Below the pieces are notes generated by a model. The model saw nothing but the letters and a program-made list of their open reading frames with translations, was not told where the DNA came from and searched no databases. 14,083 nucleotides of DNA from Treponema sp. (GTDB lineage Bacteria; Spirochaetota; Spirochaetia; Treponematales; Breznakiellaceae), in assembly GCA_031275035.1 (NCBI GenBank), contig JAISPH010000223.1:1-14083 (forward strand), in the 5' to 3' direction. Positions 1 through 7,487 of this stretch are shown piece after piece. Both the position numbers and the translations under genes were made by a program. Positions within the stretch are counted from its first letter, which is position 1, and each line of letters starts with the position of its first letter.

Positions 1-644
1 TCCACATCCCCGGTTCCCAGATTGATCATGGGTTCTATGGCGATGACCAGTCCTTCGGTCATTTTTGGGTTGGGACCATGGGGATAATTGGGGACCTGGG
101 GGTCCTCGTGGAGGCTGAAACCGACTCCGTGACCGCAGAATTCATGGACCACCCCGAAGCCGTTGGAAAGGGCGCAGCCCTCCACGGCCCGGGAAACCTG
201 AAGGAGCCGGTCCCCCGCCTTTACCGCGGCGATGCCCCGGCTGAGGCATTCCCGGGTAACCCGGTTCAGGCGGCGCACCTCGTCGCTGACCTTTCCCGCC
301 TCGACGCTTACCGCCTGATCGCTGACAAAGCCCCCCAGGTCTATGCCGCAGTCCAGGGAAACCAGGTTTCCCGGGGCTATCTTCCGCCTTGAGGGGATGC
401 CGTGGATCACCTCCCGGTCAATGGAAATACAGAGCGCCCCGGGAAAAGGATTCGTCCGGGGGCCGTAACCCAAAAAGGCCGGTTTGCCTCCGGCCTTTTT
501 GATCCAGTTTTGGACCCAGCGGTCCAGCTCTACGGTTTCCACCCCGGGCTTTACCAGGGGGATAAGTTCCCGGTACATGGCGCTGAGCATACGGCAGGAT
601 TCACGAATCCCCGCAAGCTGCCGTTCATTTTTCAGTCTAATCAT
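1..644 (-). CDS. map: Type I methionine aminopeptidase, 3' end cut by the window
   Basis: Removes the initiator methionine from new proteins in the cytoplasm. I translated 214 codons from an ATG at 644 without a stop; the frame runs off position 1, so about 40-50 C-terminal residues are missing. Family metal and active-site positions are visible: H81 (VIHGIP), D98 (SLDCG), D109 (GFVSDQA), H172 (CGHGVG) and E204 (IEPM); the last expected Glu ligand lies outside the window. The D109 segment reads GGFVSD where many family members have GY.GD, a mild variation. The N-terminus (MIRLKNERQLAGIRESCRML) matches the usual short bacterial form with no zinc-finger extension. A purine-rich GGGGGAA lies 5 nt before the ATG. 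It is the last visible gene of the series, 50 nt after the J-domain gene. Because it has no stop in the window, a scan for complete ORFs misses it. Confidence 0.95.
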   Translation of the reverse strand, partial: MIRLKNERQLAGIRESCRMLSAMYRELIPLVKPGVETVELDRWVQNWIKKAGGKPAFLGYGPRTNPFPGALCISIDREVIHGIPSRRKIAPGNLVSLDCGIDLGGFVSDQAVSVEAGKVSDEVRRLNRVTRECLSRGIAAVKAGDRLLQVSRAVEGCALSNGFGVVHEFCGHGVGFSLHEDPQVPNYPHGPNPKMTEGLVIAIEPMINLGTGDV

Positions 645-694
645 AGCATTCCCCCGGACAGGATACCTTAAATCGGCGAAAGCGCAAAGGGCGC

Positions 695-1468
695 TTAAAC
701 CTTCAGGGTCCGGCGGAGCCGTACCGTATTGGGAAGGGCCGGGTCCCGTTTTAAGGCCTCCCGAAAGACCGTTTCCGCCCCGTTAAGTTCTCCCAGCTTC
801 AACAGAGTCTCCGCCAGGGAACGCATCCACCGGGCCTCGTCCTTGGGGGGAAAACCCAAATCCAGCAGATCTTCCATGCAGGTTACATAGGTTTCGTCGT
901 CCACGGCGCTTCTCAGTTTGAACCGTACCAGCTCTTTAAGGGAATTTTCAACCTCGCAGAGAAAATGGCGGAAATAAGGCTTCCGCCGTTCCTCCCGGAT
1001 AATGCGTACCAGCAGCGCAAAAGATTCATAGTACCGGCCCCGCTTTTCCAGCTCCTCCGCCAGAATAAAGGAACAGTCCATCCAGTCTTCCCGGTCCAGA
1101 TATTTTTCCAGCGGAAAATGAAGCCCCCCCTGACGCTGCCATACCGCCAGGGCCTCATCCTCTTCCAGATGAAGAAGCTCGAAAAAGATACGTTTTGCCT
1201 GACGGAAGGGATCGCCGGCATCCTCCCTGAGAAAGGTACGGTAGTCAAAGCTGCTGCTCTTTACAAAACGGTTGTAGGCCCGGTCATACTCGGATCGCCG
1301 TTCCGGGTCGGAAAGCACTTCATAGGCGGTCAGGAGGCGGCGCATCTCCGTTCCCGTGGTTCCGGCTATGTCGGGGTGTATCCGTTTTGCCCTTTCACGG
1401 AAGGCCCGTTTAACGTCCTGGGAGGAAGCCTTGGTATCTATGCCGAGCAGGGAATAATAATTATCCAT
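695..1468 (-). CDS. J-domain (DnaJ-like) protein with C-terminal TPR-like repeats
   Basis: Predicted cytoplasmic co-chaperone that would stimulate DnaK ATP hydrolysis. Residues 1 to about 66 form a J domain: it opens MDNYYSLLGIDTKASSQDVKRAF, has the essential HPD tripeptide at 31-33, and ends with the helix-IV pattern YEVLSDPERRSEYDRAY. The rest (about 70-257) lacks the Gly/Phe-rich, zinc-finger and substrate-binding domains of true DnaJ. It is helical instead, and a TPR-like repeat is recognisable near the end (AETLLKLGELNGAETVFREALKRDP). At 257 aa it is far shorter than DnaJ (about 375 aa), so it is a specialised J protein rather than the housekeeping one. A GGCGGAT-type ribosome site lies about 6 nt before the ATG, and the gene starts 16 nt after the flavodoxin-like gene. 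Client proteins are unknown; the position suggests, but does not prove, a link to the ATPase or stress genes upstream. Confidence 0.87.
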   Translation of the reverse strand: MDNYYSLLGIDTKASSQDVKRAFRERAKRIHPDIAGTTGTEMRRLLTAYEVLSDPERRSEYDRAYNRFVKSSSFDYRTFLREDAGDPFRQAKRIFFELLHLEEDEALAVWQRQGGLHFPLEKYLDREDWMDCSFILAEELEKRGRYYESFALLVRIIREERRKPYFRHFLCEVENSLKELVRFKLRSAVDDETYVTCMEDLLDLGFPPKDEARWMRSLAETLLKLGELNGAETVFREALKRDPALPNTVRLRRTLKV

Positions 1469-1484
1469 GATCGATCCGCCGGAT

Positions 1485-1886
1485 TCAGCTTCCTATCATT
1501 TTTCCCAGAGCTTCGGCATGGGCGCTGTTTCGGATACTGTCGCTCCAGTTAACGCACATCCCTTCTTTTTCCATGACGGCCATGATGCGGGCCAGGGCTT
1601 TTGCGGTAAAGGGGCCGTTGTTTCTGATGAAGGCGGCGCTTTTTTTGCCCATCAGGCTGCCCGCGCCGGCCAGAAGAACGCCCAGGGCGGGGGGGATCTT
1701 TCCGCCGAAGAAGGAGCCCTCTGCGGCGGCGGCAATATACTCGTACCCCGGAAGAACCCGGCCGTCTCCGGAGCGGGCGTCGATGATGTCGACCCGGTGG
1801 CCCATGGATTCCATACCCCCGGCCAGGGCCTTGACGTATTCCGGCGTCTCCTGGTTTCCGGTGGCGTTTATCACCGCTATGCGCAT
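1485..1886 (-). CDS. Small flavodoxin-like-fold protein, function unknown
   Basis: A 133-residue protein that I cannot assign to a characterised family. The start MRIAVINATGNQETPEYVKALAGGM resembles a flavodoxin beta1 strand, phosphate loop (T-G-N-x-x-T) and helix alpha1, followed by a second strand (HRVDIID). A central stretch, EYIAAAAEGSFFGGKIPP, would match the next strand and loop, and LMGKKSAAFIRNNG a later strand. The order of elements fits flavodoxin/FldA-like or NAD(P)H-quinone-reductase-like folds, but FMN-contacting aromatic residues cannot be identified with confidence. No signal peptide or membrane segment is seen. The ATG directly follows the TAG of the Usp gene with no spacer, so its translation is probably coupled. 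Alternatives are a degenerate flavodoxin used as a regulatory or protein-binding domain. The CDS is secure from its packing and frame; the function is not. Confidence 0.8.
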   Translation of the reverse strand: MRIAVINATGNQETPEYVKALAGGMESMGHRVDIIDARSGDGRVLPGYEYIAAAAEGSFFGGKIPPALGVLLAGAGSLMGKKSAAFIRNNGPFTAKALARIMAVMEKEGMCVNWSDSIRNSAHAEALGKMIGS

Positions 1887-2372
1887 CTAGGCCTGCTTGT
1901 AGATCTGATCAATGGCCGGTTCCTTAACGAGGTACACCGAACATTTTGCGTTTACCATAATTTCCCGGTGGGCATGGGAAATGATATCCCGGGCGCTCCG
2001 GTCCTTTTCCCATCCTCCAAGGACGATAAGATCCGCTTTTCTTTCATCCGCCGCGGTAAGAATCTCCGTATACACCGCCCCCCGGCGTATATCCCGTTCT
2101 ATCTTGACTCCCTTGGCCCGGGCCAATTCTTCCACAAAGGAAAGATACCGTTCTCCATTCGCCTCAAGGCTCTTTTCATACTCCTGGCTTTCCTCCTGAA
2201 TAAAGATCTTGCTCAGGGTAAGCTGGCGTATGGTAGCAGTATCCACCACATACACCGCCGAAAGCCTGCAATGGTATATTTTGGACATAACAATTGCATA
2301 TTTCGCCGCCGATATGGAGGCATCGCTGCCGGTAACCGAGACAATAACGTGGGAGAATAACGGCTTGATCAT
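1887..2372 (-). CDS. Universal stress protein (UspA family)
   Basis: A single-domain Usp protein of 161 residues, cytoplasmic, with the alpha/beta Usp fold: N-terminal strand and loop (HVIVSVTGSDASISAAKYAI), second strand (LSAVYVVD), then a long helix and the C-terminal strands (ADLIVLGG; KCSVYLVK). ATP-binding members carry a G-x2-G-x9-G-(S/T) motif after the fourth strand. Here the segment is GGWEKDRSARDIISHAHRE, with E122 at the second glycine position and I131 at the third. It therefore more likely belongs to the non-ATP-binding type, or binds another ligand. Its ATG overlaps the atpD stop as ATGA, which points to translational coupling with the ATPase rotor-shaft subunit. That physical link is the best clue to its role: a stress- or energy-state factor made in proportion to the ATPase. 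The role is inferred; the family call is strong. Confidence 0.9.
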   Translation of the reverse strand: MIKPLFSHVIVSVTGSDASISAAKYAIVMSKIYHCRLSAVYVVDTATIRQLTLSKIFIQEESQEYEKSLEANGERYLSFVEELARAKGVKIERDIRRGAVYTEILTAADERKADLIVLGGWEKDRSARDIISHAHREIMVNAKCSVYLVKEPAIDQIYKQA

Positions 2373-2992
2373 TCCTTGCCCGCCTTCCTTTTGAGCAGCT
2401 TGCTTGAGAAGAAGGATTCCCGGTCCCTTTCTTCAAGCGCCGATTCAATAAATAGTTTTGTTTCCCTGGCGGTGGGGATGACCATTTTTTCCAAGGCATT
2501 AACCCGCCGCTGGGTTTTACGGACTTCCCGGGCAAGACGCCATACGATAGTCCTGACCGCAGCCAATTCCGTAAGTATTTTCAACAACCGAAAGAATTCT
2601 AACACAGTTTCATCACATTCCGCAAATGAATTCGCCGGAGAATACTTTAATTCCGCCCCGGGAAGGAACACTTCGAGACTGGGAAGGTTCATCCCGGCGA
2701 TCATGACCCGCTTTTCCCGCAGATCAAAGCGGTATTGAATATTCCGGGAAAGCCGGTCCGCCCGTTCCCGGCCCGCCACAATGAGCATGCGTTTCAGAAC
2801 GGGATAGGCCGAGGCAAGGCGGGCGTCCAGGTCCCGCTCCAGAAGCTTGACCTCTTCCACTTTCTGCATCAGCTCCATGACGAGGATCTCCCGCTTCTGC
2901 TCCAGAAGATCGTAGCCTTCCTCGGCGGTGGCGAGGCGTTCCTTTACCCGGATAAGATTACTCTTGGTAGGGGCTGTCTGTTCACGGGGCAT
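2369..2992 (-). CDS. atpD: V/A-type ATPase subunit D (central rotor shaft)
   Basis: Forms the central coiled-coil shaft that turns inside the A3B3 head and passes torque to the membrane ring. At 207 residues it has the usual length. The N-terminus MPREQTAPTKSNLIRVKERLATAEEGYDLL is typical of the family, where an N-terminal T-K-x-x-L helix is conserved. Residues about 15-70 and 135-190 form the two long antiparallel helices (RVNALEKMVIPTARETKLFIES in the second). The C-terminus is rich in Lys and Arg. GAGGAA lies 5 nt before the ATG. It is the last ATPase subunit of the cluster and overlaps the Usp start by 4 nt. It is separated from atpB by 113 nt, unlike the tight spacing of most genes here. 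Confidence 0.95.
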   Translation of the reverse strand: MPREQTAPTKSNLIRVKERLATAEEGYDLLEQKREILVMELMQKVEEVKLLERDLDARLASAYPVLKRMLIVAGRERADRLSRNIQYRFDLREKRVMIAGMNLPSLEVFLPGAELKYSPANSFAECDETVLEFFRLLKILTELAAVRTIVWRLAREVRKTQRRVNALEKMVIPTARETKLFIESALEERDRESFFSSKLLKRKAGKE

Positions 2993-3014
2993 GACAATTC
3001 CTCATTACAGCCAC

Positions 3015-3041
3015 TTTATAATAAACCTGCCGTTTTAACAA
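3015..3041 (-). promoter_or_regulatory. Possible weak internal promoter upstream of atpD
   Basis: An AT-rich island in an otherwise GC-rich gap. On the minus strand TTGTTA (3036-3041) and TATAAA (3015-3020) are separated by 15 nt, shorter than the ideal 17. If used, it would start transcription of atpD, usp, the flavodoxin-like gene, the J-domain gene and map apart from the rest. The match is imperfect and could be chance. Confidence 0.3.
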
Positions 3042-3058
3042 TGGACTTGTTTGAGAAT

Positions 3059-3086
3059 CCGGCTGATTCCCGAAACGGAATGCCGG
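3059..3086 (-). other. Hairpin in the atpB-atpD gap
   Basis: Inverted repeat with two stacked 5-bp arms: CCGGC (3059-3063) pairs with GCCGG (3082-3086), and ATTCC (3066-3070) pairs with GGAAT (3077-3081), around a 6-nt loop and with a 2-nt bulge on one side. It lies about 20 nt after the atpB stop. No T-tract follows on the minus strand, so it is not a standard intrinsic terminator; a role in mRNA processing or stability is possible. Confidence 0.5.
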
Positions 3087-3105
3087 CCTTGTTTTTAAAA
3101 ATGCG

Positions 3106-4479
3106 TCATCCTCCCATATATTTATCGATAAACTGTTTGTTTACCCGCAGCAGATCTTCCCTGGGCAGCGTTCTGAGAGCGGTCCAGCCCAGATCCAGGG
3201 TCTGTTCGATATTCCGGTCTTCAAATTCATCCTGGGTAAGAAAGATCTGTTCAAACTTTTCGCCGAATCTCAGGTACTGCTTATCCGTGTCGGCAAGTTC
3301 CTCTTCCCCGATGATCGAAGCCAGGTTCCGCACCTGCTTGACCTTGGAATAGGCGGCAAAGAGCTGGCTGGAAACATCCTTGTGGTCTTCCCGGGTCATG
3401 CCGGGGCCTATGCCGTCCTTCATAAGCCGGGAAAGGCTGGGGAGGCCCGCCACCGGAGGATAGACTCCCCGCTGGAAAAGCTCCCGGTCAAGGACTATCT
3501 GTCCCTCGGTGATGTATCCCGAAAGGTCCGGGATGGGATGGCTGATATCGTCGTTGGGCATGGTTAAAATGGGGATCTGGGTGATGGAGCCGGAGGAACC
3601 CGTTATCTTTCCCGCCCGCTCGTAGAGGCTGGCCAGATCCGAATAGAGGTAGCCCGGATACCCCTTGCGGCTGGGAACTTCACCCCGGATTGAGGAAACC
3701 TCCCGAAGGGCTTCGCAGTAGTTGGTCATGTCGGTCATCACCACAAGGACGTGCATGTTCCGCTCGTAGGCCAAATATTCCGCCGCAGTCAGCGCGCAGC
3801 GGGGAGCCACCAGCCGCTCCAGGGAAGGGGCGTCCGCTAGGGAGAGAAAGACCACCACGTTGGACAGCACCCCGGTACGCTCAAAGTCATCCAGAAAGAA
3901 GCGGGCCACATCGTACTTAACCCCCATGGCGCAGAAGACCACCACAAAGGATTCGCCGGAACCGAGGAGCTTTGCCTGGCGGACGATCTGGGCCGCCAGC
4001 CGGTTATGGGGAAGGCCGTTTCCTGAAAAGATGGGAAGTTTCTGCCCCCGGATCAGGGTGTTCATGCCGTCGATGGCGGATATGCCGGTTTGGATAAAGT
4101 CCCGGGGATAGGCCCGGGCATAGGGGTTGATGGGGAGGCCGTTTACGTCCAGGCAGGTGGAGGAGAAGATGTCCCCGTAACCGTCAATGGGTTCCCCCAG
4201 GCCGTTGAAGATACGGCCCAGAAGCCCCGGGCCCACCCGGAGTTCCATGGGCCTGCCCAGAAATTCCACCCGGCTGCCGTCGGCGGAGAGGCCGGTGCTG
4301 CTGCCGAAGATCTGAATGGCGGTCCAGTCTTCGCTCATGTCCACCACCCGTCCCAGGCGCCGTCCTCCGTCCCGGTCGTAGACCGCCACCACCTCGTTAA
4401 AACCCACATTCCGGCTCCGCCCGGTGATCACCACGGGCCCTTCTATCCGGGAAAGCCGCCGGTATGCTACTCCTTCCAT
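3106..4479 (-). CDS. atpB: V/A-type ATPase subunit B (non-catalytic head subunit)
   Basis: Alternates with subunit A in the cytoplasmic A3B3 head and contributes the arginine finger to each catalytic site. At 457 residues it has normal length. The N-terminus [18 protein letters not shown] fits the family. The position of the P-loop reads [12 protein letters not shown] (about 151-162), without the Gly-Lys-Thr of an active Walker A, which identifies B rather than [13 protein letters not shown] near residue 355 carries the expected arginine-finger Arg. An AGGGGGG sequence lies about 5 nt before the ATG. The start follows the atpA stop by 83 nt, and the 3' end of a possible short ORF (4467-4520) overlaps it. 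Confidence 0.97.
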   Translation of the reverse strand: MEGVAYRRLSRIEGPVVITGRSRNVGFNEVVAVYDRDGGRRLGRVVDMSEDWTAIQIFGSSTGLSADGSRVEFLGRPMELRVGPGLLGRIFNGLGEPIDGYGDIFSSTCLDVNGLPINPYARAYPRDFIQTGISAIDGMNTLIRGQKLPIFSGNGLPHNRLAAQIVRQAKLLGSGESFVVVFCAMGVKYDVARFFLDDFERTGVLSNVVVFLSLADAPSLERLVAPRCALTAAEYLAYERNMHVLVVMTDMTNYCEALREVSSIRGEVPSRKGYPGYLYSDLASLYERAGKITGSSGSITQIPILTMPNDDISHPIPDLSGYITEGQIVLDRELFQRGVYPPVAGLPSLSRLMKDGIGPGMTREDHKDVSSQLFAAYSKVKQVRNLASIIGEEELADTDKQYLRFGEKFEQIFLTQDEFEDRNIEQTLDLGWTALRTLPREDLLRVNKQFIDKYMGG

Positions 4480-4520
4480 GGACGGCCCCCCTGAAAAAAT
4501 CCGCCGGCAATGCTCCTCAT
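4467..4520 (-). CDS. Possible 17-codon leader ORF overlapping the atpB start
   Basis: In the atpA-atpB gap an AGGAGG (4525-4530), the best ribosome-site match in this part of the window, sits 4 nt before an ATG at 4520. The ORF reads [17 protein letters not shown] and stops at 4467, inside the first codons of atpB (ATG at 4479) in a different frame. It resembles no protein I know. It may deliver ribosomes to the atpB start through overlapping translation and so set the amount of B. It contains a TTTTTT run. It could also be a chance ORF, since atpB has its own purine-rich site. Confidence 0.35.
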   Translation of the reverse strand: MRSIAGGFFQGGRPWKE

Positions 4521-4562
4521 AAGACCTCCTCTGCAGATCAACCCGCTTAAAACCGCATGGTT

Positions 4563-6395
4563 TTACGGCCGGTACATTAAATCTTCTTTGGTACGGTAGC
4601 TCCGTTCCAGTTCATCCAGGGCGCCCCGCAGGGTCCGTTCGAAGGCTGCAAGACCCCCGGTATCGTCGTTTTTAATTTCGCTTTTAAGGCGGGAAAGTTC
4701 CTCCCGCAGGGAAAGGGTTCCGCTTCCGGCAAGGCCGGTTATCTTGATCAGGGGCGCCCCCAGCTTGATGCAGCCCTGGGCCTTCTCGTAAAAGATCATG
4801 ATCAATTCCAGAAGCCTTACCTGTTTGGCGGGGACACAGTACATATCCACTTCATCAAAAGAATTCTGCTGAAGAAAACCGTCTTTGATGATAGACGCCG
4901 CCAGGAGGATGAGCCGCTGATCGTCCGGCAGGGCGTCGGGACCAATAAGGCGGACAATTTCAGCAAGGCGCTGTTCCTTTTTAAGCAGATCCAGAGTGTC
5001 CTGGCGGACTTTGGCCCAGATAGGATTAACCTGCTCCCACCAGGTTTCCACCTCCCCGGCATATTCGGAATAGCTGTCGGTCCAGCTGATGGCGGGATAA
5101 TGCCGGGCGTTGGCCAGATCCCGGTCCAGGGCCCAGAAACAGCGGATAAAACGTTTGGTATGCTGGGTAACGGGCTCGGAAAAATCCCCTCCCGGAGGGG
5201 ACACCGCCCCGATGATGGTTACCGAACCTTCAAGGCCCCCGGCGGTACGGACCCGCCCGGCCCTTTCATAAAATTCGGCAAGTCTGGTGGGAAGATAGGC
5301 GGGGAAGCCTTCCTCGGCGGGCATTTCCTCCATCCGGCCCGAAAGTTCCCGCAGGGCCTCCGCCCAGCGGCTGGTGGAATCCGCCATAATCGCCACATGG
5401 TATCCCATGTCCCGGTAGAATTCGGCCAGGGTTACCCCGGTGTATATGGACACCTCCCGGGCGGCTACGGGCATGTTGGAGGTATTGGCGATGAGGATGG
5501 TCCGTTCCATAAGGGAACGGCCCGTCCTGGGGTCTACCAGATGGGGAAACCCGGTGAGCACGTCGGTCATCTCATTGCCCCGTTCTCCGCAGCCTATATA
5601 GATGATCACGTCCGCATCGCACCATTTGGCGATGGCATGCTGGGTCATGGTTTTGCCGGTGCCGAAACCGCCGGGGATGGCGGCGGTGCCCCCCTTGGAA
5701 AGGGGGAATAGTATGTCGATGACCCGTTCCCCGGTGATCAGGGGCTGATCCGGGGAAAGCCTTTCCGCACTGGGCCTTGGAACCCGGACCGGCCACCACT
5801 GGGCCAGGGGGATCTCCTCTTCCCGGTCGGTCCGGCCTATGACGGTACTGCAGGTATAATCCCCGGCGGGGAGCAGTTCCGTCAGATTCCCAAAATCTTT
5901 GGAGCCGGCGGTTTTGGGGGGAACCATTATTTTGCAGCTAATGCTTTCCGTTTCTTTGACCGTTCCCAGAACCAGTCCCGGCGGGGCGGGAACCTGTTCC
6001 CCCCGGGCAAGTTTTTCGGCAAGTACAGGATTGGGCACAAAGGACCAGGGCCGGGAATGGTCCAGCGGTTCGCCCCGGCTCCCCGCCGCCATAAAGGCCC
6101 CCGATTCCTTAAAAAGGCTTTCCAGGGGACGCTGAATTCCGTCGTAGATGGTTCCGATAAGCCCCGGCCCGAGAAGCGCCGAAAGGGGCCGGCCGGTGGA
6201 AGCCGCGGAGGCTCCGATTTTAAGACCCGTATCATCCTCGTATACCTGAATCACCGCCTCGTCCGCCTCCAGGCGTACAATCTCTCCGATGATCCGCCTC
6301 TCCCCTACCTCGACCACGTCGAAAAGCCCCGCCCCGCCGAGGCCGGAGGCCCGGATTATGGGCCCGGAGATACGCCGTACCTGTCCCTCAATCAC
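4563..6395 (-). CDS. atpA: V/A-type ATPase subunit A (catalytic head subunit)
   Basis: Catalytic subunit that makes or hydrolyses ATP in the cytoplasmic head. I choose a GTG start at 6395: the protein then begins [19 protein letters not shown], as the family does, at 610 residues, and GGGGAGG lies 6 nt upstream. An ATG frame open from 6470 would add 25 unrelated residues inside atpE. Visible features in 610-residue numbering are the Walker A GGFGTGKT (about 242-249, Lys248), the catalytic-Glu segment GCGERGNEM (Glu271), [20 protein letters not shown], the A-specific bulge region between about 100 and 200, and [18 protein letters not shown]. The gene overlaps the atpE stop by 8 nt. The [11 protein letters not shown] form of the P-loop is what I recall from spirochaete and some Firmicute A subunits, against GPFGSGKT in Thermus. 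Confidence 0.97.
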   Translation of the reverse strand: MIEGQVRRISGPIIRASGLGGAGLFDVVEVGERRIIGEIVRLEADEAVIQVYEDDTGLKIGASAASTGRPLSALLGPGLIGTIYDGIQRPLESLFKESGAFMAAGSRGEPLDHSRPWSFVPNPVLAEKLARGEQVPAPPGLVLGTVKETESISCKIMVPPKTAGSKDFGNLTELLPAGDYTCSTVIGRTDREEEIPLAQWWPVRVPRPSAERLSPDQPLITGERVIDILFPLSKGGTAAIPGGFGTGKTMTQHAIAKWCDADVIIYIGCGERGNEMTDVLTGFPHLVDPRTGRSLMERTILIANTSNMPVAAREVSIYTGVTLAEFYRDMGYHVAIMADSTSRWAEALRELSGRMEEMPAEEGFPAYLPTRLAEFYERAGRVRTAGGLEGSVTIIGAVSPPGGDFSEPVTQHTKRFIRCFWALDRDLANARHYPAISWTDSYSEYAGEVETWWEQVNPIWAKVRQDTLDLLKKEQRLAEIVRLIGPDALPDDQRLILLAASIIKDGFLQQNSFDEVDMYCVPAKQVRLLELIMIFYEKAQGCIKLGAPLIKITGLAGSGTLSLREELSRLKSEIKNDDTGGLAAFERTLRGALDELERSYRTKEDLMYRP

Positions 6396-7026
6396 AGGAA
6401 GCCTCCCCGCCCAGGAGGGCCTCCGCCAGTTCCGCCCGTTTGTCTTTAAGCAGGGTCTGGGCGGCGGCATAAACCGATGCGCTTATCCTCGCCGAAGAGG
6501 TATCGATTACCAGTCCGGGAAGCTTTCCCGGCAGGGACAACAGGGGGTCCTGAATCATCGTTACTGAAAAAACGCCAAGTCCTTTGAGGAGGGACCGAAG
6601 CTCCGCCTCCTCAAGTCCCCGGAAACGTACCTCCCAGGAAGCGGAACCGTCCTGATTATCCGCCCCCGAATCAAGGTATTCGGCGATACGTTTTTTCAAC
6701 TCTATTTCCAAAAGACCGAGCAGTTTATCCCCGGGAAGGGCGGAAAGAAATGCGTCCATCGACGACTGGAGGAGGCCTTCGGTATATTCGGACCGGGCCC
6801 GGCGTTTATCCAGAGGAAGGCGGGCCATGATCTCCTGCCGGACTTTTTCACTCCGCGCCGCATACTTCCGCCGGACCGTATCAACGGCCCTTTTCATTTT
6901 TTTGTCCCAGGCGGCGGCGGAGGCGCTTACCGTATCGTCCGCTGTTTTCAAAATCCGGTATGCCTTTTTCCGGGCGTCCTCAAGAATCTCCCGGTCCAGC
7001 ACTTCTGTTGATTGCAGTTCTTCCAT
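6388..7026 (-). CDS. atpE: V/A-type ATPase subunit E (peripheral stalk)
   Basis: Peripheral stalk subunit that pairs with the H/G-like coiled coil and keeps the head from turning. At 212 residues it has the expected two-part layout: a charged N-terminal helix (about 1-95, [20 protein letters not shown] through [11 protein letters not shown]) and a globular C-terminal domain (about 100-205) that would cap the head. The C-terminal segment [19 protein letters not shown] corresponds to the family's conserved strand-turn (G-G-x-x-x-x-x-x-D-G-x-I), although here GG and DG are replaced by PG and DT. Its ATG is 110 nt after atpF, and its TGA overlaps the atpA GTG by 8 nt. Sequence similarity in this family is low, so the call rests on context, length and layout together. 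Confidence 0.88.
   Translation of the reverse strand: MEELQSTEVLDREILEDARKKAYRILKTADDTVSASAAAWDKKMKRAVDTVRRKYAARSEKVRQEIMARLPLDKRRARSEYTEGLLQSSMDAFLSALPGDKLLGLLEIELKKRIAEYLDSGADNQDGSASWEVRFRGLEEAELRSLLKGLGVFSVTMIQDPLLSLPGKLPGLVIDTSSARISASVYAAAQTLLKDKRAELAEALLGGEASCD
6402..6408 (-). promoter_or_regulatory. Ribosome binding site deciding the GTG start of atpA
   Basis: GGGGAGG on the minus strand, 6 nt upstream of the GTG at 6395 and inside the last codons of atpE. No ribosome-site sequence of this quality precedes the ATG at 6470, so this site favours the shorter protein that also matches the family N-terminus. Confidence 0.8.
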
Positions 7027-7136
7027 TACAAATAGATCCCTTCATACAGGAAGCTGTACGCCCCGGTATGCCTGCCCCAAAAGCTGCGTCCCCCCAGGCG
7101 TATTGTCCTAAAAACCGTCGTCGTTTTGTTCAAAAG
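7027..7136 (-). other. 110-nt gap between atpF and atpE with a small stem
   Basis: No gene found. The minus strand can form a GCCTG/CAGGC stem (7070-7074 with 7095-7099) over a 20-nt loop, and alternatively TACGCC/GGCGTA pairings. A weak AAGGGA ribosome site precedes the atpE ATG by about 10 nt. No convincing -35/-10 pair: TTGAAC and GACAAT occur but 20 nt apart. Confidence 0.4.
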
Positions 7137-7484
7137 CTATACATGCACCCCGATGGCTTCCCTGATCGAATCCACCAGGGTTTTCCGACCTTCGAGCCTG
7201 CCCATGGGTCCGGGGATCTCCACCACCAGCGGATACCGGCCGGAAAGCTGCCACTGGGCAAGATCCTCCCCCAGCCAGTCCGCAGCCTCTTCGGTAACGA
7301 TCAATACCCGGCAGGTTTCCGGCATAACTCCGGGAAGGGCCGCACCGGCGGTAACGTCCCAGCCCCGGGTAATCCGGGAAAAAACCGCCCGGACATCGTC
7401 GGCATTCAGCGCCGCGGCTCCGTCAATACCGATAAAGCGGAAGGCGGTAACCAGTTCCGGATCGCCGATAAAAAAATAGTCCAC
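7137..7484 (-). CDS. atpF: V/A-type ATPase subunit F (central stalk regulatory subunit)
   Basis: Small subunit bound to the D shaft at the base of the head, linked in the family to control of ATP hydrolysis. At 115 residues it is slightly longer than typical (about 100-105). Motifs are the N-terminal strand MDYFFIGDPELVTAFRFIGIDG (family pattern I-G-D-x-x-x-x-x-G-F-x-L-x-G), CRVLIVTEEAADWL, YPLVVEIPGPMG and a final helix (SIREAIGV). The start codon is GTG at 7484, 3 nt after the atpK stop, so the gene is probably reached by ribosomes that finish atpK; no strong ribosome site of its own is seen. Confidence 0.95.
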   Translation of the reverse strand: MDYFFIGDPELVTAFRFIGIDGAAALNADDVRAVFSRITRGWDVTAGAALPGVMPETCRVLIVTEEAADWLGEDLAQWQLSGRYPLVVEIPGPMGRLEGRKTLVDSIREAIGVHV

Positions 7485-7487
7485 GTC

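Noticed and set aside
78..671. Plus-strand open frames at the left edge
   Set aside because: They are shadows of the methionine aminopeptidase gene, which reads through this stretch on the minus strand with its metal ligands in place.
1467..2360. Plus-strand open frame of 297 codons opposite usp and the flavodoxin-like gene
   Set aside because: It spans two tightly coupled minus-strand genes, one with a firm family match, and shows no domain.
6396..6470. N-terminal extension of subunit A by 25 residues from an ATG at 6470
   Set aside because: The added residues do not match the family, overlap atpE, and lack the ribosome site that precedes the GTG at 6395.
6980..7045. A 21-codon ORF overlapping the start of atpE
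   Set aside because: It has no ribosome site and no recognisable content, unlike the short ORF before atpB.
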